From NCBI GenBank assembly GCA_029747585.1, contig JAPEVF010000039.1, forward strand, positions 31,701 to 95,700: a DNA stretch of 64,000 bases, in the 5' to 3' direction. Origin of the DNA: Pleurotus djamor. Taxonomy: Eukaryota; Basidiomycota; Agaricomycetes; Agaricales; Pleurotaceae. The notes below the pieces were generated by a model that saw nothing but the letters and a program-made list of their open reading frames with translations, did no database searches and was not told the DNA's origin. This document shows, one piece after another, positions 33,085 to 44,284 of the stretch (the first letter of the stretch is position 1; each line of letters begins with the position of its first letter). The translations under genes and the position numbers were made by a program.

Positions 33085-35239
33085 TTAGAATTGTCTGCAC
33101 ATGTACATGTAAATCCATCTATATACCAACAATACCAGTGAGTAGCATTCTACGTGGTGNTACTTGGTTCTCAGCTTCTTCGCAGTTGGTGCAGCATCGA
33201 TGAGAATGCGTCCCTCATCTTTCTCGCGTTTCAACCACGCTACACAGTCTTCCTTCGCGCCCTCGGGATGCCCNAGCTGCCACTCCACCACCTGTGACAA
33301 GACACGACCTAGCCATGGTCCCGGTTTACTTGCACCCAAAGCCAAACTGACTTCGCGTCCCTACATGAAATCGTGAGTTGAAGGAAATAATAATGGGCAG
33401 TGAACAAGCTTACATCTAACAGGGGACGGGCGTCGACAGCGTCTTGTAGCCCATGCTCAAGNGCCCTCTCAACAAATAGATTGTACTCGTTGATGATCTG
33501 GGATGCTTTCTCCACTGTAAAAAACCTTTAGTGAGTAATCCNGAAAGCCNGGAATATTCCATGACGAACCATTCAAGAAGTCCTTTTCANAGTCATACAA
33601 NGGGATCAACTCTTGTACAAGAGAGAANAGCAGCGACGTAGTCCAGTGGGATCCCGTGAGTGGGTTATGTACCGATTTCTCTCGTAGTAGTAAACCTGGG
33701 GTATGTGAGGNANAGTANNCANGATGTNANTGTTTCACNTACCNATAGCCACGCGNGAATTCGTCCCCTGNANCCTATCATCACTGAGTCGTGGGGTGCG
33801 GAGAACGTCAACTGCATCGAACAAAAGAGGGATACCATCAAGGAAATGATTTTGTGCGCCAAGCTTAAGNGATTCNCGGATGACNGCTTCNACCACNGGA
33901 TGAGCTTTCTTTTTCTTATCCAAGTAGGTGACCAAACGATATGGGGTCAAAGCTGCAGCAAGGAAGAGGCGAGCCTTGCAAGTCGGATCGGAGTGTACCT
34001 GAGACGAAAGTGTGGCGTGAATGGGGGGTAGGGGATGAGACGAAGNCAACGCGGAGGGGGTGAGGAGTGNGTCTAGGATGGCTGCAGCCTTAATTCCGAC
34101 CGAGTCATCAGCAACTGGCCTCGAAAAGGATAAGGTGATTTCCTGAGGAAGCACGGAGAANATAGAAGAGTATAGGGAAAGATCATGGATGGTNTGTATC
34201 GACCGGCGAGGGTTGGGACCTGACGAGACATCAGCTTGCTTCGTTCGTACAGNCNAAGTGCTGGGTACCTTTAACCATTTTCGTTAGTTCCTCCCCTACA
34301 CGTTCGCGGCTGACTTTTGTCCGCAACGCGGCTTGGATGACGGGGTCTTTGGTGGCATCTGCCAACTCCGGTGCCAGTGCAAAGTCAAACCGTGTTGAGA
34401 ACCGGATACACCGTATGACTCGAAGTGGATCGTCAAGGAACGTCTCTCTTGGGGGCAGTGGGGTCCGAACTATCCCACTTCGTAGATCGTCTAACCCCTT
34501 CACTGGAATCTATCAGACAGAGGATACGCGATCGTGGNGGNATTATCTACGAGCCTTTTCCGTGAAATCTTCCACNGTCCGAGTATGAATATTGTAGAAG
34601 AGGGCGTTGATGGTTATATCCCGTCTGAGGGCATCTTGCAGCGGCGTGCCAAACGTCTAGTCCATGGTTCGGCACCAGGCGACATAAGGATACGAATCGC
34701 ACTCACAATCTGGTTCGGTATGCGACTATCCCCGGTGTATTCCTCACTCCGGAGGTTGACCACATCAATAGACCGATTCAAGACTCGGAACGTTGCTGTC
34801 TCTAGATGTTTTGATTGTTCCGGATTCAGCGCGATTTTCGCGACATCGGATGTAGTGATGCCCTTCTGATGAGCGAAGGCAACAAAGTGTTCTGCAAATG
34901 CGGCTCCCATCATGTCGGAGAGGGCAATGTCGATGTCATTGCTCTCGGAACCTAGAAGCTGCAAAACTATTGAAGCCTCATTGCAAAGACATGAAATACA
35001 TGACACACCTTGTCACGAACCCATCCACCAGCTATCCTGCACGTCGTTTCGATATTTTTCTCCTTGAGATGCGCAGCGCACTCATCGACCAAGGTGCATA
35101 TCTGGTTCTCAACGTCCGTCAACTTGACCTCCAGCTTGTCCGGAAGTGCGCTTCGGTATGGGGTATAGGTAAGAAGTGACATGAACCTGGATGTGTTTCG
35201 TGGAATGAAAAGTCTGGGTATGGTTCGCGAGACAAGCAT
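33085..35239 (-). CDS. CCA1: CCA tRNA nucleotidyltransferase, mitochondrial and nuclear/cytosolic
   Basis: Class II CCA-adding enzyme in several exons from 35239. The first ATG precedes MLVSRTIPRLFIPRNTSRFM, a likely mitochondrial presequence. The second Met gives MSLLTYTPYRS, a second start like yeast CCA1, which makes both isoforms. Motifs are AGGWVRDK, LLGSESNDIDIALS (catalytic Asp pair), RRDITINALFYN, GLDDL and DDPLRVIRCIRFSTRFDF. The enzyme adds CCA to the 3' end of tRNAs without a template. The C-terminus ends near KKLRTK followed by a codon TAN (N at 33160). If that is a stop the gene ends at 33159; otherwise it runs to 33085. Confidence 0.93.
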
Positions 35240-35440
35240 AAGTATGTGCTCAAGTCATGACTCGAAGTTGGTCAACGCTCGCGTCAGACGCGCGCTGGGA
35301 CGGACTGGTCAATCTCAATTTAGACACGACGCCGATCATCTGTGATGAAACCCAGTGTAGTACCGCTTCATACATCGTTTATATTCTACATCCAGGCCAA
35401 ATCCAGGCATCGATATCATCTCGGTAACATGAATATCTAT

Positions 35441-37520
35441 CTACTCGTCCGAGACGTCTCCTTCATCATCTGATTTTTCCTGTTCCTCTGCTTTCGTGCG
35501 CCGACGTTTTGAACCTTCGATCATGTCCCTTTGGAGAGGATTAGTGTGAAATCCCAAAATGAAGTCAAGGAGGGAACCAACCTCTTCTTGATCGCGTCGT
35601 TGCGGCCAATTTTGCGTGCAAAATTGACAACCTCAGCACGTTTGACTTTGCCCATAGCCTTGCGCTTCATTTTTGAGGGTTTCGGAAGCTTCAGCATCCA
35701 CTCGGGTACAGTAGACCCAGATTGGAGGAGAACATTCGCAATTCTGTGTGATCAAACTGAGCATGATGAGCAGCATTGAGGGTTTTACGGAAGACGCACG
35801 GTTTCAAGTAAGGTGCATCGTCGTCCGTGAAGTAGGTGACAGCCTTTCCTTCCTTACCGGCACGACCAGTACGACCAATTCGATGCACGTAACTCTGGAC
35901 GCTCGTCGGAAAGTCGTAATTGATCACCTCGCGTACACCTTTGAAATCCATTCCACGAGCCATCACTTCGGTGCTGATCATCACCCAGCTCTCTCCCTTA
36001 CGCATTCGTGTTATGGCATCCTCGCGCTCTTTCCTTGTCATGCCGGCATGGAGACAATCGACGTTAGGGATGCTGTTCAAAACGAGTTCTTCGGCAAGTG
36101 ATGACGCTCTTGGCTGGGTGGAGGTGAATACAAGGACGGGCGGATTATATGGCTGAGCAAGGTATTGCAATAAGCTTGGTAACTTCGAGGCATCATCGCG
36201 GACATAGGTAAGTGTTTGCGAAATGAGTGGCAGCGGAGTATCCCTATCCGTGGCGTTGAGACACGCATCGTGAGTTAGAGTACGGGATAGGCTTACTTCA
36301 GACCAACGACGACTCGGATAGGGTCTCGGAGCATGTCCATAGCTAGCTTTTCAGCACCTGCTGGCAAAGTCGCACTGAACACTGCCTTTTGGATATCTGA
36401 GCGCGTACAAGCGGCAACAATTTCTTGTATTTGCTCTAGGAACTCCGCATCGAGGAGACGGTCGGCTTCATCAAGAACGAGATGTTTCACACTGGGAGGT
36501 GATTCAAATCAGGAGATGGGTTGAACGAACATGTGAGCAGGACGCACTTCTTAAGATCCAATGTACCGGCCTGTAACGACCCAACTATTCGGAGGGGAGT
36601 GCTGATGAGGATATCTTTCCGAGGGAACGTTTTAGAAATGGACCTCGTCACGATGTGAAAACATACCAATTTTATCCCGAACACTTTTATCCGCCAACGT
36701 ACTCGCCGTAGCCTTGCTGAACAACACAATACGCCATTTACGACCTTCCGCCAGTTTCAAGCACTCGTTGTGGATCTGATGTGCCAGTTCTCGGGTGGGG
36801 GCGATGATCACTGCGCGAACACCGCTTCCATCAGCCTTCCCGTTGGGGGCCTTCAGAGTAGCGAGAATAGGTAGAAGATATGCGATAGTCTTTCCGGTAC
36901 CGGTGGGTGAAATGGCAGCAAGATCTCGGGACTATGGAATAAATAAGCATCAAGCACCTCAATCATACGAGTGAACGGACACACTTCAAGGAGTATTGGC
37001 ACGCCATGTGCTTGTATCCCAGTAGGCGAAGAGAAGCCGTTTTTCGAGAGATTTGAAAGAAGTTGTTTCGGTACCTCATATCGTTCTGCGAGTGCTTCAA
37101 AGGAGTCCACAGGAGTAGGCGGGTTAGATCCTTTCGTAGTAACGCGTTGTTTTGAGGGGGGAGGAGCAGACGTCGAGGCCGAGGTCGATGCTGGGGGCTC
37201 CTCTGCATCTTCATCGTCTGAAGTGGGGGAAAGTCTGCGCTTTTTGGCTGGATGAACTTCATCCTTTTTGGTTTGTTTCCTTTTGGAAGTGTTCGTGCCC
37301 CCTTCTGCGTATTTGAAGAAATCTAGCTCTGCAGGTAACTCAGCATCGTCGTCGAGCACGGGCTTGCTGGATGATTCTGGGGTTCGTGAGGTCTACGAAC
37401 GTCAGTAAAAATTCTGACGAAGAAATCAGATCAAATACATTGAAAAGATTGAGGTCAGACTGGAAACGTTTCTTGTCAAACTTGAGGCCTCCGCGGGAGA
37501 GCAGTTGAAAGGCTTCCATG
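35441..37520 (-). CDS. ROK1: DEAD-box RNA helicase Rok1 (DDX52)
   Basis: Starts MEAFQLLSRGGLKFDKKRF, typical of the Rok1 N-terminus. Next is a charged, nuclear-localising region (KKRRLSPTSDDEDAEE). The helicase core has ISPTGTGKT (motif I), PTRELA, LDEADRLLD (DEAD), FSATLPAGAEKL, STEVMARGMDF and HRIGRTGRAG. The C-terminal tail is basic then acidic, DDEGDVSDE. Rok1 releases snR30 and acts in early small-subunit processome assembly, so it belongs in the nucleolus. It sits head to tail with the CCA1 and PRPP synthetase genes on the same strand but with its own promoter gaps. Confidence 0.95.
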
Positions 37521-37674
37521 AAAGTTTATGGGCGCTTGTGTGCTCATTTGCCGATCATTAGCTCAAGCGCTCATTGCATGTGCCNTTCGATAATTATCGA
37601 TACAACAATACCATTGATGAAATAATCTAAGAGTTTACTGCGATGCTAGATATGTCTTGACGAAGATACAGTTA

Positions 37675-38930
37675 TTAAATTACAGTTACACCGCTGTGCT
37701 CCGCCCATTCTCCGAATAATAGACTGATACTCTCGCCATTGTGAGTGCGGCGGATGCTCTCCGCGATGGTTGGGCTGACGTCGATGGTCACCAACTTTTT
37801 ACAGGCGTTTTGGTGTTGTTCTTGAGGGATGGTATTGGTAACCTAAGAGGGGCTGAGCGAGAAATTAACAGGACGCGATGGCGATACGTACCACCAATTG
37901 CTCCAAAGGCAGTTCCTCAATAACGGTCATATCTGCCTCAGAAAAGAGGCCTGGATTTCCCAATGAGCTGGATGCACACGAGTGAATTGAGAAGCATACC
38001 ATGAGAAATGAGTGCGTGGACAGACTTCGCCCCTTTCTCTTTTAACGTGCGGGCGGCAAGTATCAAAGTCTTCCCTGAGTCGATCATATCATCGACCAAA
38101 ATAGCGACCTGAGTTTACGTTACGATTGAGAAATTAGCGAACGTTCGAGGGATGCTTCTGCTGGGATACTTGCTTTATCCTTGACATCACCAACAAGAAT
38201 TTCCATGCGTTCCGGAGCATTCTCTGCCTTTCCATCTCGTTTCCGATGGATCAGTGCAAATTCCACGTTCAATTTGTCAGCGATGGCGGTGACACTGGAA
38301 AAAGAAGTGAGTATGCTCAGTTGATGCTGAAAGAATGGCGAGCTTACCGTTTTGCACCGCCGGCATCGGGACTGACGATGATGCCATTTTGCCAGCCTGG
38401 AATCCGGCGTTTGATATAAGCGAGCATCAAGGGTTCTGACCAGAGGTTATCAACAGGAATATCGAAGAAGCCTTGTATCTGGCTGGCATGGAGGTCCATT
38501 GTGATGACATGGTCACAGCCAGCGACGACAAGCATATTGGCCACGAGCTTTGCCGTGATGGGGGCCCGAGATTTATCCTTCTTGTCCATCCTTGCATAGG
38601 GATAACAAGGAATGACTGCCGTGATCCGCCTCGCAGACGCCGTACGACAAGCAGAGATCAAGATGAGAAGCTCCATGAGATGGTCGTTGACGTCCTTGCA
38701 CCCGGATTGAATGATGAAGACATCTTCGTCTCGCACCGACTCTGAGATCTTGACGTCGACTTCTCCGTTGGAGAAACTACGGACGGTGGTGGCAACAAGA
38801 GGAACGCCGAGCCTAATGGAAGTGAGTGCATGCACCACTTGACCGCCCATGCGGAAAGAGCCGCCGCTCACCGCTCGGCCACGGATTGGGCGAGCTCGGG
38901 GTGACTGTTCCCTATGATGACGAGGGGCAT
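37675..38930 (-). CDS. PRS1: Ribose-phosphate pyrophosphokinase (PRPP synthetase)
   Basis: Starts at 38930 with [20 protein letters not shown], joined at a GTGAGC donor to [20 protein letters not shown]. The signature [20 protein letters not shown] and the PRPP-binding loop [14 protein letters not shown] are intact, and the protein ends [14 protein letters not shown]. The enzyme makes PRPP from ribose-5-phosphate and ATP for purine, pyrimidine, His, Trp and NAD synthesis. Fungi usually carry several PRS subunits. The symbol is approximate because paralogues cannot be told apart here. An upstream frame extends 5' of 38930, but this Met is the conserved start position. Confidence 0.92.
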
Positions 38931-39219
38931 GAGTGCGACGTTCGAGACGACGACGAGGAACGCAACGTACCCGTCAAGATTCGTATGGAGTTGGCGTGGT
39001 ACATGGAGGGGAAGGTCAAAGGAGTGAATAGAAAAGGCGGTGTGTGGATGGCTGCATGGAAAGAAAAGGTAAGAGGGCGAGTAAATTTGAGGAGCAGTTA
39101 CCTCGATCTCCACGTGATAACTGCTCCATAAGGGATTCGGTGCCTACCCCTAAGCGCGGGCTCATCTTCTTTCCTTCTTACCACCATCTGGACACCTTGC
39201 ACGATACCCTTGACGCGCA

Positions 39220-40320
39220 ATGCTCTCCCGCCTTTCTTCTCTTGTCTCAGCCGCCTTGGTGCTCGCTGTGCTCGTCGTCGCCCAGGACGATGCGAACAAA
39301 TTCCCGGCGACGCCTCTCGCTTCGAAGCGTTTCGCCTACCCAACTGGCATACCATATCAAGCCGACAGCGAAAACCTCATACGCGGGACGCAGCTCGGAT
39401 ACAATCGCTGTAACGCCTCTACAGAAAACCAGGACTCGCTCTGTCAGACTAGCTTCTTGGACTCTTTGGATGACTTCTGNCTCTGGGCACCGTCNAAGCC
39501 TGACTCGCTGATCGCCAACACGGAAGGAGAAGAGGTTGCCTGGTGTACGAAGCCTGGACATGGAACTCGCCTCATCCCCGAGGGTGCTCTCAAAGGCGTC
39601 CAATTTATGCGCACGCCAGACTACGTGCAAGTCGTTGGCTTCATCGACCANTCAAAAATCAACATACAAGCTGGCGACTATGGCGGCGAGCTGGATCCTC
39701 ATGGCGCTGACCTACGCGGGAACCCCCTTGGTGGACTGATGTACTCTAACGCTTGGAGTGGAAATGGCGATAAATTCGAACAGGTCATCGAATGGCACAA
39801 CTTCATGGGTGGGGACGCCTTTTGCTTCAAAGCTTGTGATCCTTCCAAGCCCAACGCCGCCCATTTCTGCGAGCATCGATACGACCGCATCGGCTGCGCA
39901 TACAACGCCCCCAACAATGCTCAACAGGGTGTGTTTGAGGCATGCGACGGAGATAACCAGGACTACCCAGGCATCTACACAGCCGATGGCGCGGTGGTAA
40001 CATACACTCAACCTCCCGAGGCTCTAGGTCCTATCACCAGTATCCCGTACACCGCGAGAGTACCAGCGAGTAGCAACTGCGTCCAGTTCCCGAGCTCTAG
40101 TCTTTACCGCGCCGCTCCCGCTACGACTACTGCGTCTCCAACTACTACGCCCGNTTCCGCTTCCGCCTCAGCGTCGATGCAATCTCGTACCAGCCAAAGC
40201 TCCNCCTCACCCGCGTCCCAAAAAGCTGCACAAGANCAAAACAGNCAAGCGCGTCTTGTTACCACCTCCATCTTAGGCTCCTTGTTCTGNGCCGCCCTTG
40301 CTGGGGTCCTCTTGATGTAG
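39220..40320 (+). CDS. Conserved secreted fungal glycoprotein, predicted GPI-anchored
   Basis: A single-exon 366-aa protein. The signal peptide is MLSRLSSLVSAALVLAVLVV. The mature domain is Cys-rich (GYNRCNAST, GDAFCFKACDPSKPNAAHFC, DRIGCAYNAP) and dominated by Asn, Gly and Asp. A Ser/Thr-rich stalk and a C-terminal hydrophobic segment (LVTTSILGSLF-AALAGVLLM) with no basic tail follow, the pattern of a GPI-anchor signal. This protein type is widespread in mushroom genomes as a hypothetical secreted protein. I know of no assigned activity. Several single N occur but the frame is continuous. Confidence 0.85.
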   Translation: MLSRLSSLVSAALVLAVLVVAQDDANKFPATPLASKRFAYPTGIPYQADSENLIRGTQLGYNRCNASTENQDSLCQTSFLDSLDDFXLWAPXKPDSLIANTEGEEVAWCTKPGHGTRLIPEGALKGVQFMRTPDYVQVVGFIDXSKINIQAGDYGGELDPHGADLRGNPLGGLMYSNAWSGNGDKFEQVIEWHNFMGGDAFCFKACDPSKPNAAHFCEHRYDRIGCAYNAPNNAQQGVFEACDGDNQDYPGIYTADGAVVTYTQPPEALGPITSIPYTARVPASSNCVQFPSSSLYRAAPATTTASPTTTPXSASASASMQSRTSQSSXSPASQKAAQXQNXQARLVTTSILGSLFXAALAGVLLM

Positions 40321-40467
40321 CACACAGTATTTCCAGNGACACANCATGGGTATTTGTAGTAGACTCTCATCACATGTAACATAACTCTGTAATTTAATTT
40401 CGATGTACAAGAATCCAGACTGAGAACCAANCCCAGAAGAAATGAAAAAGGTGGGAAAGCTTTGGGG

Positions 40468-41611
40468 TCAAGGAGATGGGGGCCGATATGCTGGAGGGGG
40501 AGGTTCATGGTCTTCGGACGCGGATGGATTGTGCATCCGTAGCCTAGCTTTTTCTGANGACGCACCCAACCCAACGCCATAGCCCGCTTGGCTGGGTAGT
40601 CCAGACGCTGAGCCGGAGGGTCCCATGGGAGATGTGATTGCGTCACTGGAATGCTGTCCNAGGTATTCTGACGGTTCTGTCACTGGTGTATGCACGAGTA
40701 AATTCTGGACGGAAGGATGNTGGGAGGGTGGGAGAGGGGTCGGCCGCCAGCTTGGGTCATCAGGTGTTGGTGGGCGATGCGGTGTAAANTGTTCAACGAG
40801 ATCAAGGGCATATGGTTTCGAGTGCCTTCTGCGGTAACGATTGGCGCAGAAGAAGGCAACGCCTATCAGTAGGATCAGCCCGATGGTGCCACCAACAGCA
40901 CCTCCAATGATGCCGGTTCTATTGTTAGCCTTTTCCTCCGCCTCGTGCCTGCATTGGAAATGATACATGTGAGCATGTCGGGTGGGATGAAGCAGAGGGG
41001 GGACGTACGTATAGACGACATAGTCGAGGATGACCAAAGACTTCTCGCCAGCATGNCCGTTCTCGANGGAGAGTGTGTGTGCACCGTAGGGGATGGACGA
41101 ATTGGCGTAAACAAGGACNTCGTAGTCCCAAGTAGTCTCTCCGGTGGGCTTCTGCTTGAATGTACCCACTTGTCGGCCATCNAGAAGGAACGTCATGTCC
41201 GTGTTGGTATCCGGAGCGGTGAACGTATGCCCAAGAATACANTANACAAAAANGGCACTTCCTGGACGCAANNTCTCANCTCNNNNGTTTCCTCNNCANA
41301 ANAAAAGGGGACGCACCAGTAAACGGCACCGANGCCGTCAAAATAGCACCAGGTGTTGGATTAGTCGCGTTGGTGAGTGCGAAAGTCCCGTCATGCCAAC
41401 TCTGCATNTACGCNTTCGTCTTGTCAAATCGTGCAGTACATCCCGTACAAGAAGCACCGTCATTCCAGCTAATAGCTGGCGAATACGTGATAAGAGCGCC
41501 GGTCTCGGGATCACCGTATTTGTCGTCAATCGTGACATTGACCAGCTTGGTCGCCANAACNAAGGAATTCAAGAGGAANGCATGTTGGAGAAGCAGCGGT
41601 ATAAGCCGCAT
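40468..41611 (-). CDS. Receptor-like single-pass membrane protein, copy C
   Basis: A third, more diverged member of the family at 250-4883. It shares a signal peptide start (MRLIPLLLQH), NVTIDDKYGDPETGALITYSP, WNDGASCTGCTARF, the TNTDMTFL-DG segment, one transmembrane helix (GGTIGLILLIGVAFFC) with RYRRRHSKPY after it, and a Pro-rich tail ending EPPPPAYRPPSP. Unlike copies A and B it has almost no Ser/Thr stalk: THEAEEKANNRTG directly precedes the helix. Many N around 41240-41300 obscure one junction, so the exon model there is approximate. The function is unknown. Confidence 0.8.
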
Positions 41612-42467
41612 GGGGGTGGGTGGATGATGNTGTTTTTGAAAAAGAATGTGAGATNTCTGTCCATTATCAATCAGACGGTGTTTATGGCCCGTTAAANGAC
41701 AGAAAGCTGCNNNGNTACCTTAGNNGNCAAGGATNNAGGCCCAAGCCCGTTTCGNGACTANNNNCAGCACGAACGCGCAGCTTGAAGGTGGTACGTAGGC
41801 AAGGGGAGGAATAAGTGCATAATACNTCCGTTATCCTGAGAGANGCAATTGACGCTGACGCCGAAAAGACCTCGNTTGCCGGNATTTTGATGTTTGAGGG
41901 ACCCTGANAATGACAAAAGTGAAGTGNATAATGANAGTNCTATNCTCTGNNGNNTGNNNTNNNNNNNNNNNNNNNNNNNNNNNNNNNNNNNNNNNNNNNN
42001 NNNNNNNNNNNNNNNNNNNNNNNNNNNNNNNNNNNNNNNNNNNNNNNNNNNNNNNNNNNNNNNNNNNNNNNNNNNNNNNNNNNNNNNNNNNNNNNNNNNN
42101 NNNNNNNNNNNNNNNNNNNNNNNNNNNNNNNNNNNNNNNNNNNNNNNNNNNNNNNNNNNNNNNNNNNNNNNNNNNNNNNNNNNNNNNNNNNNNNNNNNNN
42201 NNNNNNNNNNNNNNNNNNNNNNNNNNNNNNNNNNNNNNNNNNNNNNNNNNNNNNNNNNNNNNNNNNNNNNNNNNNNNNNNNNNNNNNNNNNNNNNNNNNN
42301 NNNNNNNNNNNNNNNNNNNNNNNNNNNNNNNNNNNNNNNNNNNNNNNNNNNNNNNNNNNNNNNNNNNNNNNNNNNNNNNNNNNNNNNNNNNNNNNNNNNN
42401 NNNNNNNNNNNNNNNNNNNNNNNNNNNNNNNNNNNNNNNNNNNGNANANATGCGCATGACGCNTACC
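41612..42467. other. Low-quality sequence with a 483-base assembly gap (41961-42443)
   Basis: Scattered N from 41690, then an unbroken N run at 41961-42443. No feature can be supported inside. A minus-strand gene beginning at 42598 probably continues into the gap. Confidence 0.9.
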
Positions 42468-42598
42468 TCTTGAGCNATCTCTGAGGCTTTTTCCGTTACT
42501 GTCTTATGGGCAGCTGGNGTCGAGCTGATCAACCTGGCGTTACGCANNATNGCNGGACGAGCAGANGCGCGAGTAGACGATGCGATGAGCTGGAACAT
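42468..42598 (-). CDS. Small mitochondrial-type protein, N-terminal exon only (partial)
   Basis: MFQLIASSTR with RNARLISS-PAAHKTVTEKASE-AQE, then a GTANGC donor leading into the assembly gap. The Arg/Ser-rich start with no acids fits a mitochondrial presequence, and the TEKASE-AQE stretch recalls short fungal proteins with helical Lys/Glu/Ala repeats. The rest of the gene is hidden, so the identity is only a suggestion. Confidence 0.45.
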
Positions 42599-42831
42599 GN
42601 TTGTNNTTGAGAGAGANAAAGNNATGGATNNGGANNANGGNNAGNCNAAGTGCGTCGTCCTTAAGTATGGCCATGGATGAGAGCATGACGCGCTGAGTGA
42701 CGTCGACGCGATCGAAGTCCCCACACGCAACGTGACCAGCGATGGCCCCTATTTGGTGGTCATTGGCGATGGAATCACATTGTCAGCCGTCGTTGCCTCC
42801 TGCCACCATCTGGTCCGCACAACTCTNCACG

Positions 42832-43565
42832 ATGGACTCCAGAATCGCTCTCGTCGCTGCTCATGACGATGAATACACATCGCTTCTCGATTCCAAGCGG
42901 GTGGTAAGTCGTTAATTCTGCTCGGACGATGTCTCAGACGCGCTGATCTCGTAAAGCAGCGCATTGGTGGTGGACGCGATGGAAAGGTTTACAGATCGCT
43001 NCAATTGCCTAGACGACCTGAAATTTTCCAAAACTACGGCACCATCGCGTTCAACNGCGANGACGATGCAGGCAGTTCCTCATCACACGGNNTCGTTCCT
43101 GACTACGTTATGGGCTCGCCAACCTTTTCCATGTGCTCGCCGTTATCTTCNCCAACGGCGACCGATTCCGAGTTCTCGCCAGTCATGTCGCACCTCAGAC
43201 GTATATCNTTGATAATGGACGCACCCGACGTAGGACATTCGTCTCCCGATGCCGAGTCTGTCAGCGAGACGTCACCCCTGCTTCCGCGGAAGCTAATGCT
43301 CGCAGAAAAGTACAATCCGCCATNGTCGCCTACGTCGCCACNCACGTCGCCANCAGAACTACGNGNACGNCTCGCACGCAGTTTCTTTGCAATTTTCACT
43401 TACATCAACCGNCGCATACGAGCGCATCGAAGGCGAAGCTCAGGNACGCTCAAACCGCTCATCCTTCCTCGGCAGGTCGCGGATAGCATGGATGCCAATC
43501 CTGGCATGCTACTCAAGCTTTTGAGTTACCTATGGCAGCTCTTCTGGATCAAGTCATTTTGGTAG
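42832..43565 (+). CDS. Hypothetical protein, Ser/Pro-rich
   Basis: Exon 1 starts MDSRIALVAAHDDEYTSLLD and ends KRV at a GTAAGT donor near 42910. Exon 2 begins RIGGGRDGKVYRSL and runs to a stop at 43563-43565 after WQLFWIKSFW. The middle is Ser/Pro-rich (SPTATDSEFSPVMSHLRRIS, SETSPLLPRKL) with possible phosphorylation sites, and the C-terminus is hydrophobic. No known domain. About fifteen N fall in exon 2. It is divergent from the small gene at 42598, with 233 bp between the starts. Confidence 0.55.
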
Positions 43566-44284
43566 TCTTTACCTNCATTCATTCGTTTCCATTCCACTNT
43601 CGTTTNTGTACACCCACCCANNNNTATTCCTTCGTTCTGTAATCTGCTCCATGTACCTTTCCCNAGGGTCGCATCCCNCNAGACTGTAGCCGTAAAATTA
43701 CACCCTCCGTACCACCACATAATACTATCCTTGTTACTTCTTAGTCAGTACTTATATGATCGCCTCTGCCGTTGGAGTCACCCTATCTGACTCCTTTACC
43801 CTGTCTGCCCCTCAGAGCTTCAAAATAATCCAGCTCCACTNATCTTANNCATNTNNACGNNGTCACACNCANCGNTCTCTACGATNTTNGCTANNAGCGA
43901 NCNANTNTAGTTTNGTCCNGAAACAGNNAGANNNCAAGGGCTGTGANNATGATCAGCTGTGGATGCAGGGTGCANTTCCTCGATCGNGTTCGAAAATTCC
44001 GTTTTCGGGNGAACANGAGCCTTCGCTCAGAGGATCGCGCNAACTTNCAGAAACGTCGNNNANNNCNNNCNAGGATGTCGAGGCGGAGAACCCGTCCATG
44101 ATCGCGTCGCCTAGGACATATTCTCGCTGACACATGGACCTGAAGTCCTTGGGTGTCTCGGCCCGTCATCCCACGATTTTGATTGGCTGCCTGAACAATC
44201 GTCCGATTTCAATATTTATGCGAGGCTCGCAAAACTCGCGTCGGTTTACAACTTGAACCCGACCCACCACCATCCACGACAACG
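43566..44284. other. Unresolved region upstream of ERG5
   Basis: About 720 bp with many N (43840-44070). Open frames on both strands are dominated by undetermined residues and have no recognisable homology. The last 100 bp before 44285 should be the ERG5 promoter and leader. Confidence 0.4.

Noticed and set aside
35691..36156. Plus-strand frames over the ROK1 helicase domain
   Set aside because: They are antisense to intact helicase motifs IV-VI.
41894..42730. Long frames across the N run
   Set aside because: They consist almost entirely of undetermined residues from the assembly gap.
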